Made by a program: the position numbers and the translations under genes. Source: Yersinia proxima (lineage in GTDB: Bacteria > Pseudomonadota > Gammaproteobacteria > Enterobacterales > Enterobacteriaceae). From it: a DNA stretch of 64,000 nucleotides. Location of the stretch: contig NZ_CABHYG010000011.1 of assembly GCF_902170785.1 (NCBI RefSeq), positions 397,566 through 461,565 on the forward strand. The letters are read 5' to 3'. The notes beneath the pieces were generated by a model. It had not been told where the DNA came from and did not search any database. It was given only the letters and a program-made list of their open reading frames with translations. Of the stretch, positions 42,462 to 52,190 are shown in pieces. Positions within the stretch are counted from its first letter, which is position 1, and every line of letters begins with the position of its first letter.

Positions 42462-44349
42462 CGGTACGCTTGGCGGCATAATCCGTCAGGCAAAAGTTGA
42501 TCTAGCCTATTTCCCTGGCAGGGTGGCTCAGGCGTGGCGTGTTGCTGCGCTCTGTGCATTGATGGCGATGATTGCCATGATATATGGCATTCCAGAATCC
42601 GCGATTAGCTGTTATCTCATTATTTTCGTGATGAAACCTGATGGCGTCGAGAGCATGGTGATGGCGGTTGCGATCACCATATTGGTGTCGCTGGTTGTTG
42701 GCTTGGTATTTCTACTCATCCACTTCACGCTAGAAGCCGCGCCACTGCGCATGGCCGCCTTGATTGTCAGTTCGTTTCTCTTTCTCTATCTCGGATCGGC
42801 CAGTAAGCTCGGCCCGGTCGGCAGCATTATTGCGCTGGTGATTGCTTTTGTCATGACGTTACTGAGCAATATCCCCATGGGAGAAGTGGCTACGCGGGGG
42901 CTGCTGTATGCCTGGCTAATGGCTGTTTCCCCCATGCTGCTGCTGATTGTTTTTAACCTTTTCTTTGGCCGCATGCCACAGCGCTTATTGCGCGACAGCC
43001 TATCTGAGCGATTATTGGCGGTGGCCGAGGCATTGCGTCAACCTGATGTTGCCACTATGGATAGGGTTAAGGAACTGCTGCAAGAAGGGCAAAATGAGCA
43101 TCAGCAACGGGCGCTTTTTGTGCGTATTTTTCATCTGCGGCCTTCGGCTGAAGCGGCCTGGCTTGAAAGTGCAGTAAAAAGCAGTTACCGGTTATTGTTG
43201 GCTACTTCGGCTTTACCTGCGACTTCACCGGAGAATGCACGACTTGAGCTGGCGGCTTACTGTGATGGCGCGGCGCAGGCGATTGCTGCTGGCAATCTTG
43301 CGCCTACCCCTCACTTCGCCATTGACGATCCCAGCGATGAAATTAATGAAATCAGAAACGCGCTGACAGCACTGGCAACTGCCGATATTGGGCAAGACCT
43401 GAATGCCCCGAAATCCACCTTCTTTGCCGCAGACGCCCTAACCAATCCTGTTCATCAGCAGTTCGCGCTGAAAACTACCGCTGCGGCACTGATTTGTTAT
43501 CTGATATACACCGCGCTGGATTGGCAAGACATTCATACCGCCATGATCACTTGTTATGTTGCTGCATTGGGCACCACCGGTGAGACGGTACATAAGCTAG
43601 TCTTGCGGATTATTGGTTGTTTGATCGGGGCATTGATGGGAGTGCTATCGATTATCTTCATCATTCCCCATATGAACGATATCGGGCAATTGATGGCGCT
43701 GGTATTTGGTTGCATTCTCTTGGCCGCTTGGGTGTCATGTGGCAGTGAACGTATTGCCTATGCCGGTGTACAGGTTGGGTTGGCTTTCTTGCTGACGGTA
43801 TTACAAGGCTTCGGGCCAAGCACCGATCTGGGCGTAGCTCTGGATAGGGTGCTGGGTATTTTGCTGGGTAATCTGGTGGTGTATTTGATTTTCACCCGAC
43901 TGTGGCCGGTGGCGATTGTAGACGCGGTGCAGGTCCATATTAGCCAGGCCTTGAAGGGGCTGACAAACCTGGCCACATTAGCGCCCGATGCCCGGCCTGC
44001 AGCGCTCAGAGAAGCGACAACGATCGAGGCGGAGATTACCAGCGCGCAAGAAGAGTTGGCGCTGATCCCCTTTGAACCTGCACAATTACGCCCCTCGCGA
44101 GAAGAGTGCGCGCGCTTACAGGCCATACTGGCAGAGATGGGTAAGTTGTGCCCGGTGCTGTTTCTACCGACGGAAAAGTCGGCCTCTGATGTGGCACAAC
44201 TGCGTCGCCTCTCGACAGGTAGCGGTGCCGCGACATTATCGGATGAGCAAGGAGCGAATAGCGAATCATCACGGCAGGGAGCATCGCCGATTGATCTGAC
44301 TATTCAACAACGTATAAAGCGGCTTGAGAAACTTCTGGAAATTGGATGA
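42445..44349 (+). CDS. mdtO: Inner-membrane transporter of the efflux pump (MdtO-like, FUSC family)
   Basis: This 634-aa fusaric-acid-resistance-type protein has two sets of about five to six transmembrane helices, residues 28-165 and 350-480. Soluble helical regions lie between and after them, as in MdtO/AaeB. Its start overlaps mdtN by 17 bp and its stop lies one base before the next start, so the three pump genes are tightly coupled. The E. coli counterpart exports small aromatic compounds such as sulfa drugs and puromycin; the substrate here is unknown. Confidence 0.9.
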   Translation: MTRVADGTLGGIIRQAKVDLAYFPGRVAQAWRVAALCALMAMIAMIYGIPESAISCYLIIFVMKPDGVESMVMAVAITILVSLVVGLVFLLIHFTLEAAPLRMAALIVSSFLFLYLGSASKLGPVGSIIALVIAFVMTLLSNIPMGEVATRGLLYAWLMAVSPMLLLIVFNLFFGRMPQRLLRDSLSERLLAVAEALRQPDVATMDRVKELLQEGQNEHQQRALFVRIFHLRPSAEAAWLESAVKSSYRLLLATSALPATSPENARLELAAYCDGAAQAIAAGNLAPTPHFAIDDPSDEINEIRNALTALATADIGQDLNAPKSTFFAADALTNPVHQQFALKTTAAALICYLIYTALDWQDIHTAMITCYVAALGTTGETVHKLVLRIIGCLIGALMGVLSIIFIIPHMNDIGQLMALVFGCILLAAWVSCGSERIAYAGVQVGLAFLLTVLQGFGPSTDLGVALDRVLGILLGNLVVYLIFTRLWPVAIVDAVQVHISQALKGLTNLATLAPDARPAALREATTIEAEITSAQEELALIPFEPAQLRPSREECARLQAILAEMGKLCPVLFLPTEKSASDVAQLRRLSTGSGAATLSDEQGANSESSRQGASPIDLTIQQRIKRLEKLLEIG

Positions 44350-44350
44350 C

Positions 44351-45871
44351 ATGATGACGCACGCTGTATTGATGGCCCGGATAGCCAAAATAGGTCTGAC
44401 TGGCTCGGTATTGAGTCTGAGCATACTGGTCGCCGGTTGTGCTACAGACAGCTTGGATCTTGCACCTGCATCTTATACCGAACCCTGGAAGGCGGATGCA
44501 AATGCGCCTATAGGGAGCGGCAATTTTTCTGTGCCGGCGAACCCGCTGGTGGCGGAATTAGCAGCGCCACCCAGCATAAAAAGCGAGCATACTTATTCGT
44601 TACCTGAATTGATTGATATCGCCCAGAGTCAAAATCCAGATACCCGCATTGCCTGGCAACAAGCACGGCAGGCTGCGCTGGCGGTCGGAATGGGGGAAGC
44701 TATATTTTTACCCATAATTTCGGCCAGTGTGATTGGTGGTTACCAGCGTACGACCACGCCTTTACCTTATGCCATCGGCAACGAAAAGGATTTGAAAACC
44801 AGCGGAAGTGCGGTGGTTCCTGCCTTGGCATTACAGTGGCTTATTTTTGATTTTGGTCAGCGCAGCGCGTTGCTTGATGCCGCTAAACAGACTTCTTATG
44901 CCGCCAATGTGACCTTTAATGGTATGCACCAGAAGCTCATTTATGATGTCACTCGCACATATTTCCAATATGGTGCGGCACAAACTCAGCGCCAGATAGC
45001 AGAACAAACACTGAAAAATAGCCTAAAGATTCAAGATGCTGCCGAGGAACGGCGCAAAAATGGTATCGCGACGACAGTTGAAGTCGCACTGGCACGCCAG
45101 CAAGTTGCGCAGTCTGAGTTGCGTCGTGTGGTGGCTAAGGGCACTGAACGTGATGCTTATCAGGCATTATTGGGCGCAATGGGGGTTTCTCCCTCATTGG
45201 ATATTAAAGTCGCTTATGCCGAAGATCGTGCTTTACCTGATGGGATGAGCGCACCAACCGAACAGATGATTCGACTGGCTCTCTCTCAGCGGCCAGATGT
45301 GTTGGCCAGCTATGCCGCGGTCGAGGCGGCTAAGGCGGGTATCAAAGCAACAGAAGCTGATTTCTTGCCGAAAGTCTATCTGGCCGGGGCGGTAGCAAGC
45401 GGTGATGGGCATTTTGATATTCAGGGCCTGCCGGGTATTAGCCCACAAACTTCATCTTCCAGTATTTTAGTCGGTGTCAGTGTTCCTCTTTACGATGGTG
45501 GGATACGTGCCGCGCGGGTGAAAGAGGCGGAATCTCGAGCTGCGGTTGCTGCCGAAGGATTTAAGAAAACGCAAGAATTGGCGGTGCGTGAAATTGTCGT
45601 CGCAGCAGATACTTTACGTTCTGCGCTTGAAGCTAATCAGGCGGCATTAACTCTGGTGAAAACCTCGTTTATTACCTATGACGCCGCACTGGAGTCTTAT
45701 CGCAATGGTGTCGGTACCATAACGGTCGCCAACGAGGCTGCTAATGGATTGTTGAATGCACAGCAAATGAGCACTGACGCCCATGCCGCATCTTTGGTCG
45801 CTGCAGCCAATCTGGCTTTTGTGATGGGGAAAATGACGAATACTTCAGAATCGTTGGCACTGCTTCATTAA
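44351..45871 (+). CDS. mdtP: Outer-membrane factor of the efflux pump (MdtP-like, TolC family lipoprotein)
   Basis: I place the start at the ATG at 44,351 (MMTHAVLMARIAKIGLT), after GGAAATTGG and one base past the mdtO stop. The 506-aa protein has a lipobox (L-V-A-G-C at about residue 30) and the paired outer-membrane efflux repeats. Each repeat begins with a TolC-like block: SLPELIDIAQSQNPDTRIAWQQARQAA, and later LALSQRPDVLASYAAVEAAKAGI. It forms the outer-membrane channel of the MdtNOP-type pump. The final gene of the operon; no terminator is obvious after it. Confidence 0.9.
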   Translation: MMTHAVLMARIAKIGLTGSVLSLSILVAGCATDSLDLAPASYTEPWKADANAPIGSGNFSVPANPLVAELAAPPSIKSEHTYSLPELIDIAQSQNPDTRIAWQQARQAALAVGMGEAIFLPIISASVIGGYQRTTTPLPYAIGNEKDLKTSGSAVVPALALQWLIFDFGQRSALLDAAKQTSYAANVTFNGMHQKLIYDVTRTYFQYGAAQTQRQIAEQTLKNSLKIQDAAEERRKNGIATTVEVALARQQVAQSELRRVVAKGTERDAYQALLGAMGVSPSLDIKVAYAEDRALPDGMSAPTEQMIRLALSQRPDVLASYAAVEAAKAGIKATEADFLPKVYLAGAVASGDGHFDIQGLPGISPQTSSSSILVGVSVPLYDGGIRAARVKEAESRAAVAAEGFKKTQELAVREIVVAADTLRSALEANQAALTLVKTSFITYDAALESYRNGVGTITVANEAANGLLNAQQMSTDAHAASLVAAANLAFVMGKMTNTSESLALLH

Positions 45872-46333
45872 ATGAGCAGGAGGGATTTGTAAATTTTATC
45901 TTTCAACTTAGATTGATTATTGCGAGGTATAAAACGGATAAGTACCAAATATTATTTTTAGCACGAAGAGTTCATCAGTTGGATAAACCTAAGCTCCCGG
46001 CAGGTAAATTCAGCCTATGATCGATTTTTTTATGAAGATATTACTAACGTCAGGGTGTACTAATTAATGGGGAGCAGGTCAGCAGCTGTAATGTCAAAAA
46101 CTGACCTTAATACACTGCGCCGACTCTCCGTGCACCCGTCTTCTGAGCAGTAATGCTTTATTTCACTTATACGTTACCCTAAGATTATAATTATAGCTAT
46201 GTTAATAAAATGTATGGTTAGGATTTATAATTCTAGCTGAGCTTAATTAATCATGTAGATGATTTTCACTAAATATAAATCGTGTTATTCATATATTATC
46301 TCATCTGTTTTTTACCAAAAATATTCTATTTGG
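45872..46333. other. Intergenic gap after mdtP with a possible IS scar
   Basis: This 462-bp noncoding gap lies between the efflux operon and a converging LysR gene. At 46,047-46,085 the plus strand holds GTGTACTAATTAATGGGGAG followed by CAGGTCAGC. Read on the other strand, this resembles the TGACCTGCYCCC-type ends of IS3-family elements. No transposase sequence is next to it. I see no gene here. Confidence 0.35.
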
Positions 46334-47245
46334 CTAGTGCTCTCCTGATAAAAACCTATGCCGAACTTCATCAATAAGCCATTTTGTGATTGGTGCTTGT
46401 TTCATTTTTAGTCTCATAATAATAGCGTAACGCCCGACTGGAAGTTCTTCTGAAACATTAATAATTGAAAGTTTCTTGCCAATATATTGATTTTCTAATA
46501 TTTCTTTTGGGCCAATTGATATGTAACCTTCATTAAGAATCAACTGTTCTGCAATAGCAATAGAGTCACCGTATAAAACAGAGTGCTCTGTACCAACGCC
46601 ATAAGGGAATATTATTTTCTCTAGAGAACGAAACATATCAGCTCCAGCCCCTGGTAAATACCATTTTTCATTCTTGAGAGCCTCTAATGAGCTACTGTTA
46701 ATGAGTGGATGGTCTTTACTGGAGAAAACATAAAACTGAGTATCTGTCAGGTACTCTACATGAAACTCATTTAGCGATATATCTGGCGTTGTTATCCCGA
46801 TGAAAAAACTAAGTTTACCTTCTCGAATTGACTGTACAAGTTCGGAAAATTGTCCTTCGACAACTGTTAGTTTTGATTGAGGATATCGTTTTTGAAAGTT
46901 TTTAATGATGCCGGGCATAACTCCATAAGCGGGTAAATGTGAACAGCCAAACCGAATAGCGCCTTGTGATTCATTAATAAACTGGGATAAATCATCCAAA
47001 CTACGTTCAAGCTCATTAAGGACTTTATTCATGCAGGGTTCAAAAAACTTGCCCATTTCGGTTAACTGGATACCATTTGTTCCTCGCTTTAACAAATCAC
47101 CCCCCACAATATTTTCAAGTCCCTGTATACTTCTGTTCACTGATGAAGGTGTTTGGTTTGTTGCTTTAGCCGCAGCACGAATACTTCCAGTAAAAATTAC
47201 TGCCCTTAGATTTTTAAGTTGACTTGTTTTAGGTAAGTTTTTCAT
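46334..47245 (-). CDS. LysR-type transcriptional regulator (TdcA-like)
   Basis: This 303-aa protein has the N-terminal winged helix-turn-helix (residues about 8-65: LKNLRAVIFTGSIRAAAKATNQTPSSVNRSIQGLENIVGGDLLKR) and a periplasmic-binding-protein-like effector domain. Overall order resembles TdcA more than the common CysB or MetR types (GSIRAAAK, then DFFIGIT-like and LPVGRYAI). It is transcribed alone towards the efflux operon, and the gap to its left makes it a candidate regulator of nearby genes. Target not shown. Confidence 0.88.
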   Translation of the reverse strand: MKNLPKTSQLKNLRAVIFTGSIRAAAKATNQTPSSVNRSIQGLENIVGGDLLKRGTNGIQLTEMGKFFEPCMNKVLNELERSLDDLSQFINESQGAIRFGCSHLPAYGVMPGIIKNFQKRYPQSKLTVVEGQFSELVQSIREGKLSFFIGITTPDISLNEFHVEYLTDTQFYVFSSKDHPLINSSSLEALKNEKWYLPGAGADMFRSLEKIIFPYGVGTEHSVLYGDSIAIAEQLILNEGYISIGPKEILENQYIGKKLSIINVSEELPVGRYAIIMRLKMKQAPITKWLIDEVRHRFLSGEH

Positions 47246-47845
47246 TTTACTTTATTCTTTTGTTTTTCATGTAATTCATCATCATAAGAATGAGTCTATT
47301 AATGCTCTAATAAATAGATATCTTAATGAAATTATTTATGAGTTTTTTTATATTAGATTTAAAATACAATATTACATAAGTATTAATATCTTGCAGAAAT
47401 GACATAAAACATGCATCTGGATACATTAAAAAATCATTAAGATATTCCCCTTTCTAACCTGGAGATAAACATACCCATCACAATTATGTTATCGCCAGTT
47501 TAATCAAACTAAAAATACTGGGTGACTAAAAGTATCATTAAGAAAATCATTATACAAATTAATATAATCTAAATTCACCTTATCAAAAAGTTTATTAAAA
47601 CACCTGAATGTCTCAAAAATGAATTTTGAGGTAGTTAATGATTTAGGGCGTTACAATATTTAGCGATTAAATAAAAGTCAGTTTGATGCTTGATTACGTC
47701 GAGATAAACTAAATCTTGGGACAGTGCTGGCCTTTATGATTAATCAAGGGCGATATCGTCAGGTATTGAACTGGCACACATTATGTATAAAGAGTAAATC
47801 AAGCACTTTATTGTACAAAAAGTTAGCCAGGAGAGTACTTTCATC
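47246..47845. other. AT-rich gap upstream of the LysR gene
   Basis: This 600-bp region contains the LysR promoter on its left and no convincing gene. A short open stretch at about 47,690-47,830 (LRRDKLNLGTVLAFMINQGRYRQ) looks protein-like but matches nothing I recognise and has no start, so it may be a relic. Confidence 0.4.
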
Positions 47846-47874
47846 AGTTAGCTGCCTAAAACAGGCAGCTAACT
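47846..47874. terminator. Strong terminator hairpin downstream of the invasin-like gene
   Basis: AGTTAGCTGCCT (47,846-47,857) and AGGCAGCTAACT (47,863-47,874) form a perfect 12-bp stem with a 5-nt loop. It lies 32 bp beyond the invasin-like stop (minus strand). TTTGACT follows on the plus side, so it could work in either direction. Confidence 0.8.
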
Positions 47875-47906
47875 TTGACTAACTTACCTACGCTAATACA
47901 ACTGAG

Positions 47907-50900
47907 TTACATTATCTGAGGGGTGTCAATCTTAATACATGAGATATACTCCAGATATGCGCCAATATTTGTTTTGTATTCACTACCTTTCCCAGTACCC
48001 ATATCTACCATATACCTATTACTCGGTGCTGCTGGTGGCTGAGTATCAGTCCAATACGCAGTATTTGGAGCACTACCAGACCAGTTTTCCGGTTTCTGCC
48101 ATTCAGACCATAATGAACCAATTCCACGTATACCTTCACCTTTAGTCAATTGATCACGTTTAGGCATTACCATTCCTTGGGTAAAACAGTAATTTTGGGC
48201 ATCATTGAAATTTCCTGTACGCTTATCTTCATGGGTGATAAACCAGCTAGTTACCTCAAACTCATAACGATAAGCATCTGTATTATTTCTTGCTGTTATT
48301 TTGACTGGTTTATTGCGAATATTACCCTCTGTTAAAGTAACATTGCCTTCATTATCAACACTCATCGAGGCGTTTTCGCTTGAAGTCCAAGTATAGTTTG
48401 TATTTGCTGCTATATTTCCACTTGCGTTTATTTGGAATTCAGCACCTGCATATCCGGTCGTTGGGAACCTATCTTTATATGCAAAAGGATGATTACCTGG
48501 TGCGATAACATTATATGCTGGGTGTAATGTTAAGAAATTAACAAGCGATGAGTCATTTTCTCCGCGTTCTGAAATAGTGGCTGTAATCTTGATTTCCCCG
48601 CCAATCGAACCGCTTTTAGACACGGAAGAAACTATTTCGCCATTTGAATTAGTCATACCACTGGACGGCGTTAGTGTAATACCAGATGATTCAGAAGAGG
48701 TAAAGTCAACCTTGACATTGTTAATTCTGTTACCATTTTTGTCTGAAACAGTGGCTTTGACCGTATTGCTTTCTTCTCCTGAAATGGCATTATTCTGTGT
48801 CGTTTCGATTTTAATATTGAGAACTTGAGTAAAATTAACACCTTTTGTTTGGCTCATACCGTTCACAGTAGCTTTCACCGAGGTAGTACCGGCAGTCATA
48901 TTCGTTATCGTCGCGGTGGCTATTCCGTCAGTGCCTGTAGTGCCAATGACGGTGGTGACCATCCCGCCATTATCAGCACTGAAACTTACTGTATGACCCG
49001 ATAGCAGATTATTGCCAGTATCCGTAACAATGGCTTTAACTTCATTGGTCTCTGTGCCGTCAGCGATAGCGTTATTTCTGACTACCGTCAGGTTTGCTGC
49101 CGTAATTTGAGCGGTACTGTCGTCCGGCATAAAAGTGGTCGGTACACTCTGGCTCATACCATTGACTGTAGCCTCGACTAAAGTATCACCGGCAGTCATA
49201 TTCGTTATCGTTGCGGTGGCTATTCCATCAGTGCCTGTAGTGCCAATGACGGTGGTGACCATCCCGCCATTATTAGCACTGAAACTTACTGTATGACCCG
49301 ATAGCAGATTATTGCCAGCATCCGTAACAATGGCTTTAACTTCATTAGTCTCTGTGCCGTTAGCGATAGCGTTATTTCTGACTACCGTCAGGTTTGCTGC
49401 CGTAATTTGAGCGGTACTGTCGTCCGGCATAAAAGTGGTCGGTACACTCTGGCTCATACCATTGACTGTAGCCTCGACTAAAGTATCACCGGCAGTCATA
49501 TTCGTTATCGTTGCGGTGGCTATTCCATCAGTGCCTGTAGTGCCAATGACGGTGGTGACCATCCCGCCATTATCAGCACTGAAACTTACCGTATGACCTG
49601 ATAGCAGATTATTGCCAGCATCCGTAACAATGGCTTTAACTTCATTGGTCTCTGTGCCGTTAGCGATAGCATTATTTCTGACTACCGTCAGGTTTGCTGC
49701 TGTAATTTGAGCGGTACTGTCGTCCGGTATAAAAATGGTCGGTACGCTCTGGCTCATACTATTGACTGTAGCCTCCAGCGAGGTTGTACCCTCAGTCATA
49801 TTCGTTATCGTCGCGGTGGCTATTCCGTCAGTGCCTGTAGTGCCAATGACGGTGGTGACCATTCCGCCATTATCAGCACTGAAACTTACCGTATGACCCG
49901 ATAGCAGATTATTGCCAGCATCCGTAACAATGGCTTTAACTTCATTGGCATCGGTGCCGTTAGCGATAGCGTTATTTCTGACTACCGTCAGGTTTGCTGC
50001 GGTAATTTGAGCGGTACTGTCGTCCGGCATAAAAGTGGTCGGTACACTCTGGCTCATACCATTGACTGTAGCCTCGACTAAGGTATCACCGGCAGTCATA
50101 TTCGTTATCGTCGCGGTGGCTACTCCGTCAGCGCCTGTAGTGCCAATGACGGTGGTGACCATCCCGCCATTATCAGCACTGAAACTTACCGCATGACCCG
50201 ATAGCGGATTATTGCCAGCATCCGTAACAATAGCTTTAACTTCATTGGCATCGGTGCCGTTAGCGATAGCGTTATTTCTGACTACCGTCAGGTTTGCTGC
50301 CGTAATTTGAGCGGTACTATCGTCCGGTATAAAAATGGTCGGTACGCTCTGGTTCATACCGTTAACTGTAGCTTTCACCGAGGTAGTGCCTGCCGTCATA
50401 TTCGTCATTGTCGCGGTGGCTACTCCGTCAGCGCCTGTAGTGCCAATGACGGTGGTGACCATCGAGCCATTATCAGCACTGAAACTTACCGCATGGCCCG
50501 ATAGCCGATTATTGCCAGCATCCGTAACAATGGCTTTAACTTCATTGGTCTCTGTGCCGTTAGCGATAGCGTTATTTCTGACTACAGTCAGGTTTGCTTC
50601 CATAATTTTAGCGGTGCTCGGTATGACCACAATTTGCATCGTTACACGGGGAGAAGCATTCCCTTGCCGATCATGAGCCACAGCACTTAAGGTATGGATG
50701 TTGTTACTGCGTGTTGACTGATAGGGAGGTAATGTGAGCAATACCTTCTGAGGCGATACTTGTGTCAGGCTTCCACCTGCTGCAATTAGCCCAGCGCTAT
50801 CCCAGTCAACTCTTTCCAGCCCATATTTCGACACCACCAATGCATTGACTGTTGCACGGGACAAAGCCTCTCCCATTACTTCCTCTGGAAGAGTCAGTTT

Positions 50901-52190
50901 AATAAGTGCCTGTTTCTGATAATCGAGCACAATATCGTTATTACGTTCCACCAGATCGTAGCGGCTGCCTGCCAGTGTGCGGGTTGAAGCCACCGCAGTG
51001 GGATTAATATGTGATTGCCAGGACTCACCCAACCGGTAATTAAACTGAAAATTAATACTGCTGTCATTCTTACTGCCTTTACCGGCACGATGCTCTGCTC
51101 CCACGGTTAATAATGGAATGGGAGAGTAATTTACCCCGGCCGTCACGGCATGCGGGTTTTTCTGACGGTCATCTTTACCGAATAGAGCCACTTCATCCCC
51201 TCGGTATTTTTCATACATCAGCTTACCGCCCAACTGCGGATAAGCAGGAAGGTAGGCTTCGGCACGTACATCGTAACCGTTAGCGGGACGTTCATTGTAG
51301 TCGACAAAATCCCGTGACTGGTGCCAGTCAGTAGTACCGAAATAACTGTTGGCAGACAGTTTGAGGTAATCGGTCCAGGCTTCTACACCTACACCGATCC
51401 GGCGGTTTTTTCCCGTCATATCGTTATCAAAGAAAGTGTTGGCACCGTACATCCAGTCGTTCTGGAAGGTACGTACTCCGGCTCCGATATTTACGGTGTT
51501 GCGGCTATCTTTATTACGGGCCCCCAACTGGGTAAATAACATTGATTTTTGATTATCGTAGAGTGGCACCAATACATCGACAGCACTGCCATCGAGTTTC
51601 AAATCGTCATTCAAATTCATCTGTACACGCGCGGTTCCAAACTGACCGAGCCAGCCCTGTACCTGGTTGTTGAATTCATTGTTGGCGGCAGAGCGGATCA
51701 TGCGTTCACCGGATTTGGCCGCATTACCGGTGGCTAATGCAGTGGCTCCGGTTTGAGCATGAGAGGCCAATTTATTTTCCAGAGAGATGTCTGTGTTGCT
51801 ATTTTTTTGATTATCAATGGAAAATGGTGAGACTTTGCGGGGTACATCAATTTCGTCCCCTGTAGTTAATGAGCTAAAAGGTTTTGAAAAGGTGCGATAA
51901 TTATTAATTTTTTTAAGCTCATCTACAGTCAAACCGTATCTTTTAGCTATAATTTCTATATTTTCGTTGGTGTTAAGAATATAAGGTTCTGTCGTGACAT
52001 TTATTATTGTTGCTTTTGATGTTTGTGCCGCAGCAATAACCGGCGTAAAAGATAAACTTAAAGGAAAAAGTAACTGGAAAAGGATATTAACCCAAGTAAT
52101 GGTCTTCAACATTCGCGGTTGCGCGCATGCAACTGCGAACCTACGTCCCGAGGGTGTTTTGAATGATTTCGTCCAAAAAAAATTATGCAT
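47907..52190 (-). CDS. Inverse autotransporter adhesin (invasin/intimin family) with six near-identical Ig repeats
   Basis: The start is the ATG at 52,190, with GGTGGA at the right spacing; a GTG three codons upstream is weaker. The 1427-aa protein has an extended signal region (TKSFKTPSGRRFAVACAQ..., ESPR type), then a LysM-like segment at about 65-120 (ENIEIIAKRYGLTVDELKKIN). The 12-strand inverse-autotransporter barrel spans about 150-420 (IRSAANNEFNNQVQGWLGQFGTARVQ onward). After a divergent Ig domain come six 100-aa Big_1 repeats (about 530-1120), another Ig domain, a Big_2-like domain and a C-type-lectin-like tip (about 1315-1425, SWFITHEDKRTGNFNDAQNYCF with paired Cys). Invasins bind host receptors through such tips. 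Monocistronic. Confidence 0.93.
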   Translation of the reverse strand: MHNFFWTKSFKTPSGRRFAVACAQPRMLKTITWVNILFQLLFPLSLSFTPVIAAAQTSKATIINVTTEPYILNTNENIEIIAKRYGLTVDELKKINNYRTFSKPFSSLTTGDEIDVPRKVSPFSIDNQKNSNTDISLENKLASHAQTGATALATGNAAKSGERMIRSAANNEFNNQVQGWLGQFGTARVQMNLNDDLKLDGSAVDVLVPLYDNQKSMLFTQLGARNKDSRNTVNIGAGVRTFQNDWMYGANTFFDNDMTGKNRRIGVGVEAWTDYLKLSANSYFGTTDWHQSRDFVDYNERPANGYDVRAEAYLPAYPQLGGKLMYEKYRGDEVALFGKDDRQKNPHAVTAGVNYSPIPLLTVGAEHRAGKGSKNDSSINFQFNYRLGESWQSHINPTAVASTRTLAGSRYDLVERNNDIVLDYQKQALIKLTLPEEVMGEALSRATVNALVVSKYGLERVDWDSAGLIAAGGSLTQVSPQKVLLTLPPYQSTRSNNIHTLSAVAHDRQGNASPRVTMQIVVIPSTAKIMEANLTVVRNNAIANGTETNEVKAIVTDAGNNRLSGHAVSFSADNGSMVTTVIGTTGADGVATATMTNMTAGTTSVKATVNGMNQSVPTIFIPDDSTAQITAANLTVVRNNAIANGTDANEVKAIVTDAGNNPLSGHAVSFSADNGGMVTTVIGTTGADGVATATITNMTAGDTLVEATVNGMSQSVPTTFMPDDSTAQITAANLTVVRNNAIANGTDANEVKAIVTDAGNNLLSGHTVSFSADNGGMVTTVIGTTGTDGIATATITNMTEGTTSLEATVNSMSQSVPTIFIPDDSTAQITAANLTVVRNNAIANGTETNEVKAIVTDAGNNLLSGHTVSFSADNGGMVTTVIGTTGTDGIATATITNMTAGDTLVEATVNGMSQSVPTTFMPDDSTAQITAANLTVVRNNAIANGTETNEVKAIVTDAGNNLLSGHTVSFSANNGGMVTTVIGTTGTDGIATATITNMTAGDTLVEATVNGMSQSVPTTFMPDDSTAQITAANLTVVRNNAIADGTETNEVKAIVTDTGNNLLSGHTVSFSADNGGMVTTVIGTTGTDGIATATITNMTAGTTSVKATVNGMSQTKGVNFTQVLNIKIETTQNNAISGEESNTVKATVSDKNGNRINNVKVDFTSSESSGITLTPSSGMTNSNGEIVSSVSKSGSIGGEIKITATISERGENDSSLVNFLTLHPAYNVIAPGNHPFAYKDRFPTTGYAGAEFQINASGNIAANTNYTWTSSENASMSVDNEGNVTLTEGNIRNKPVKITARNNTDAYRYEFEVTSWFITHEDKRTGNFNDAQNYCFTQGMVMPKRDQLTKGEGIRGIGSLWSEWQKPENWSGSAPNTAYWTDTQPPAAPSNRYMVDMGTGKGSEYKTNIGAYLEYISCIKIDTPQIM
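48830..50610. repeat. Six tandem 300-bp repeats in the invasin-like gene
   Basis: The block GACTACCGTCAGGTTTGCTG recurs, nearly unchanged, at 49,380, 49,680, 49,980 and 50,280, with variants at 49,080 and 50,580: a spacing of exactly 300 bp. The encoded 100-aa Ig units (TAANLTVVRNNAIANGT...) differ at only a few positions, such as ETNEV/DANEV and GTTSVKA/GDTLVEA. Two variants of the second half alternate, which suggests gene-conversion or unequal crossing-over between copies. The copy number should be able to vary. Confidence 0.93.

Noticed and set aside
48830..50610. Considered as a CRISPR array because of regular spacing
   Set aside because: Unit length is 300 bp, the units are coding and nearly identical throughout, and there are no short unique spacers.
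49707..50676. Plus-strand frames in the invasin repeats
   Set aside because: Antisense to the Ig repeats and repeated only because the gene repeats.
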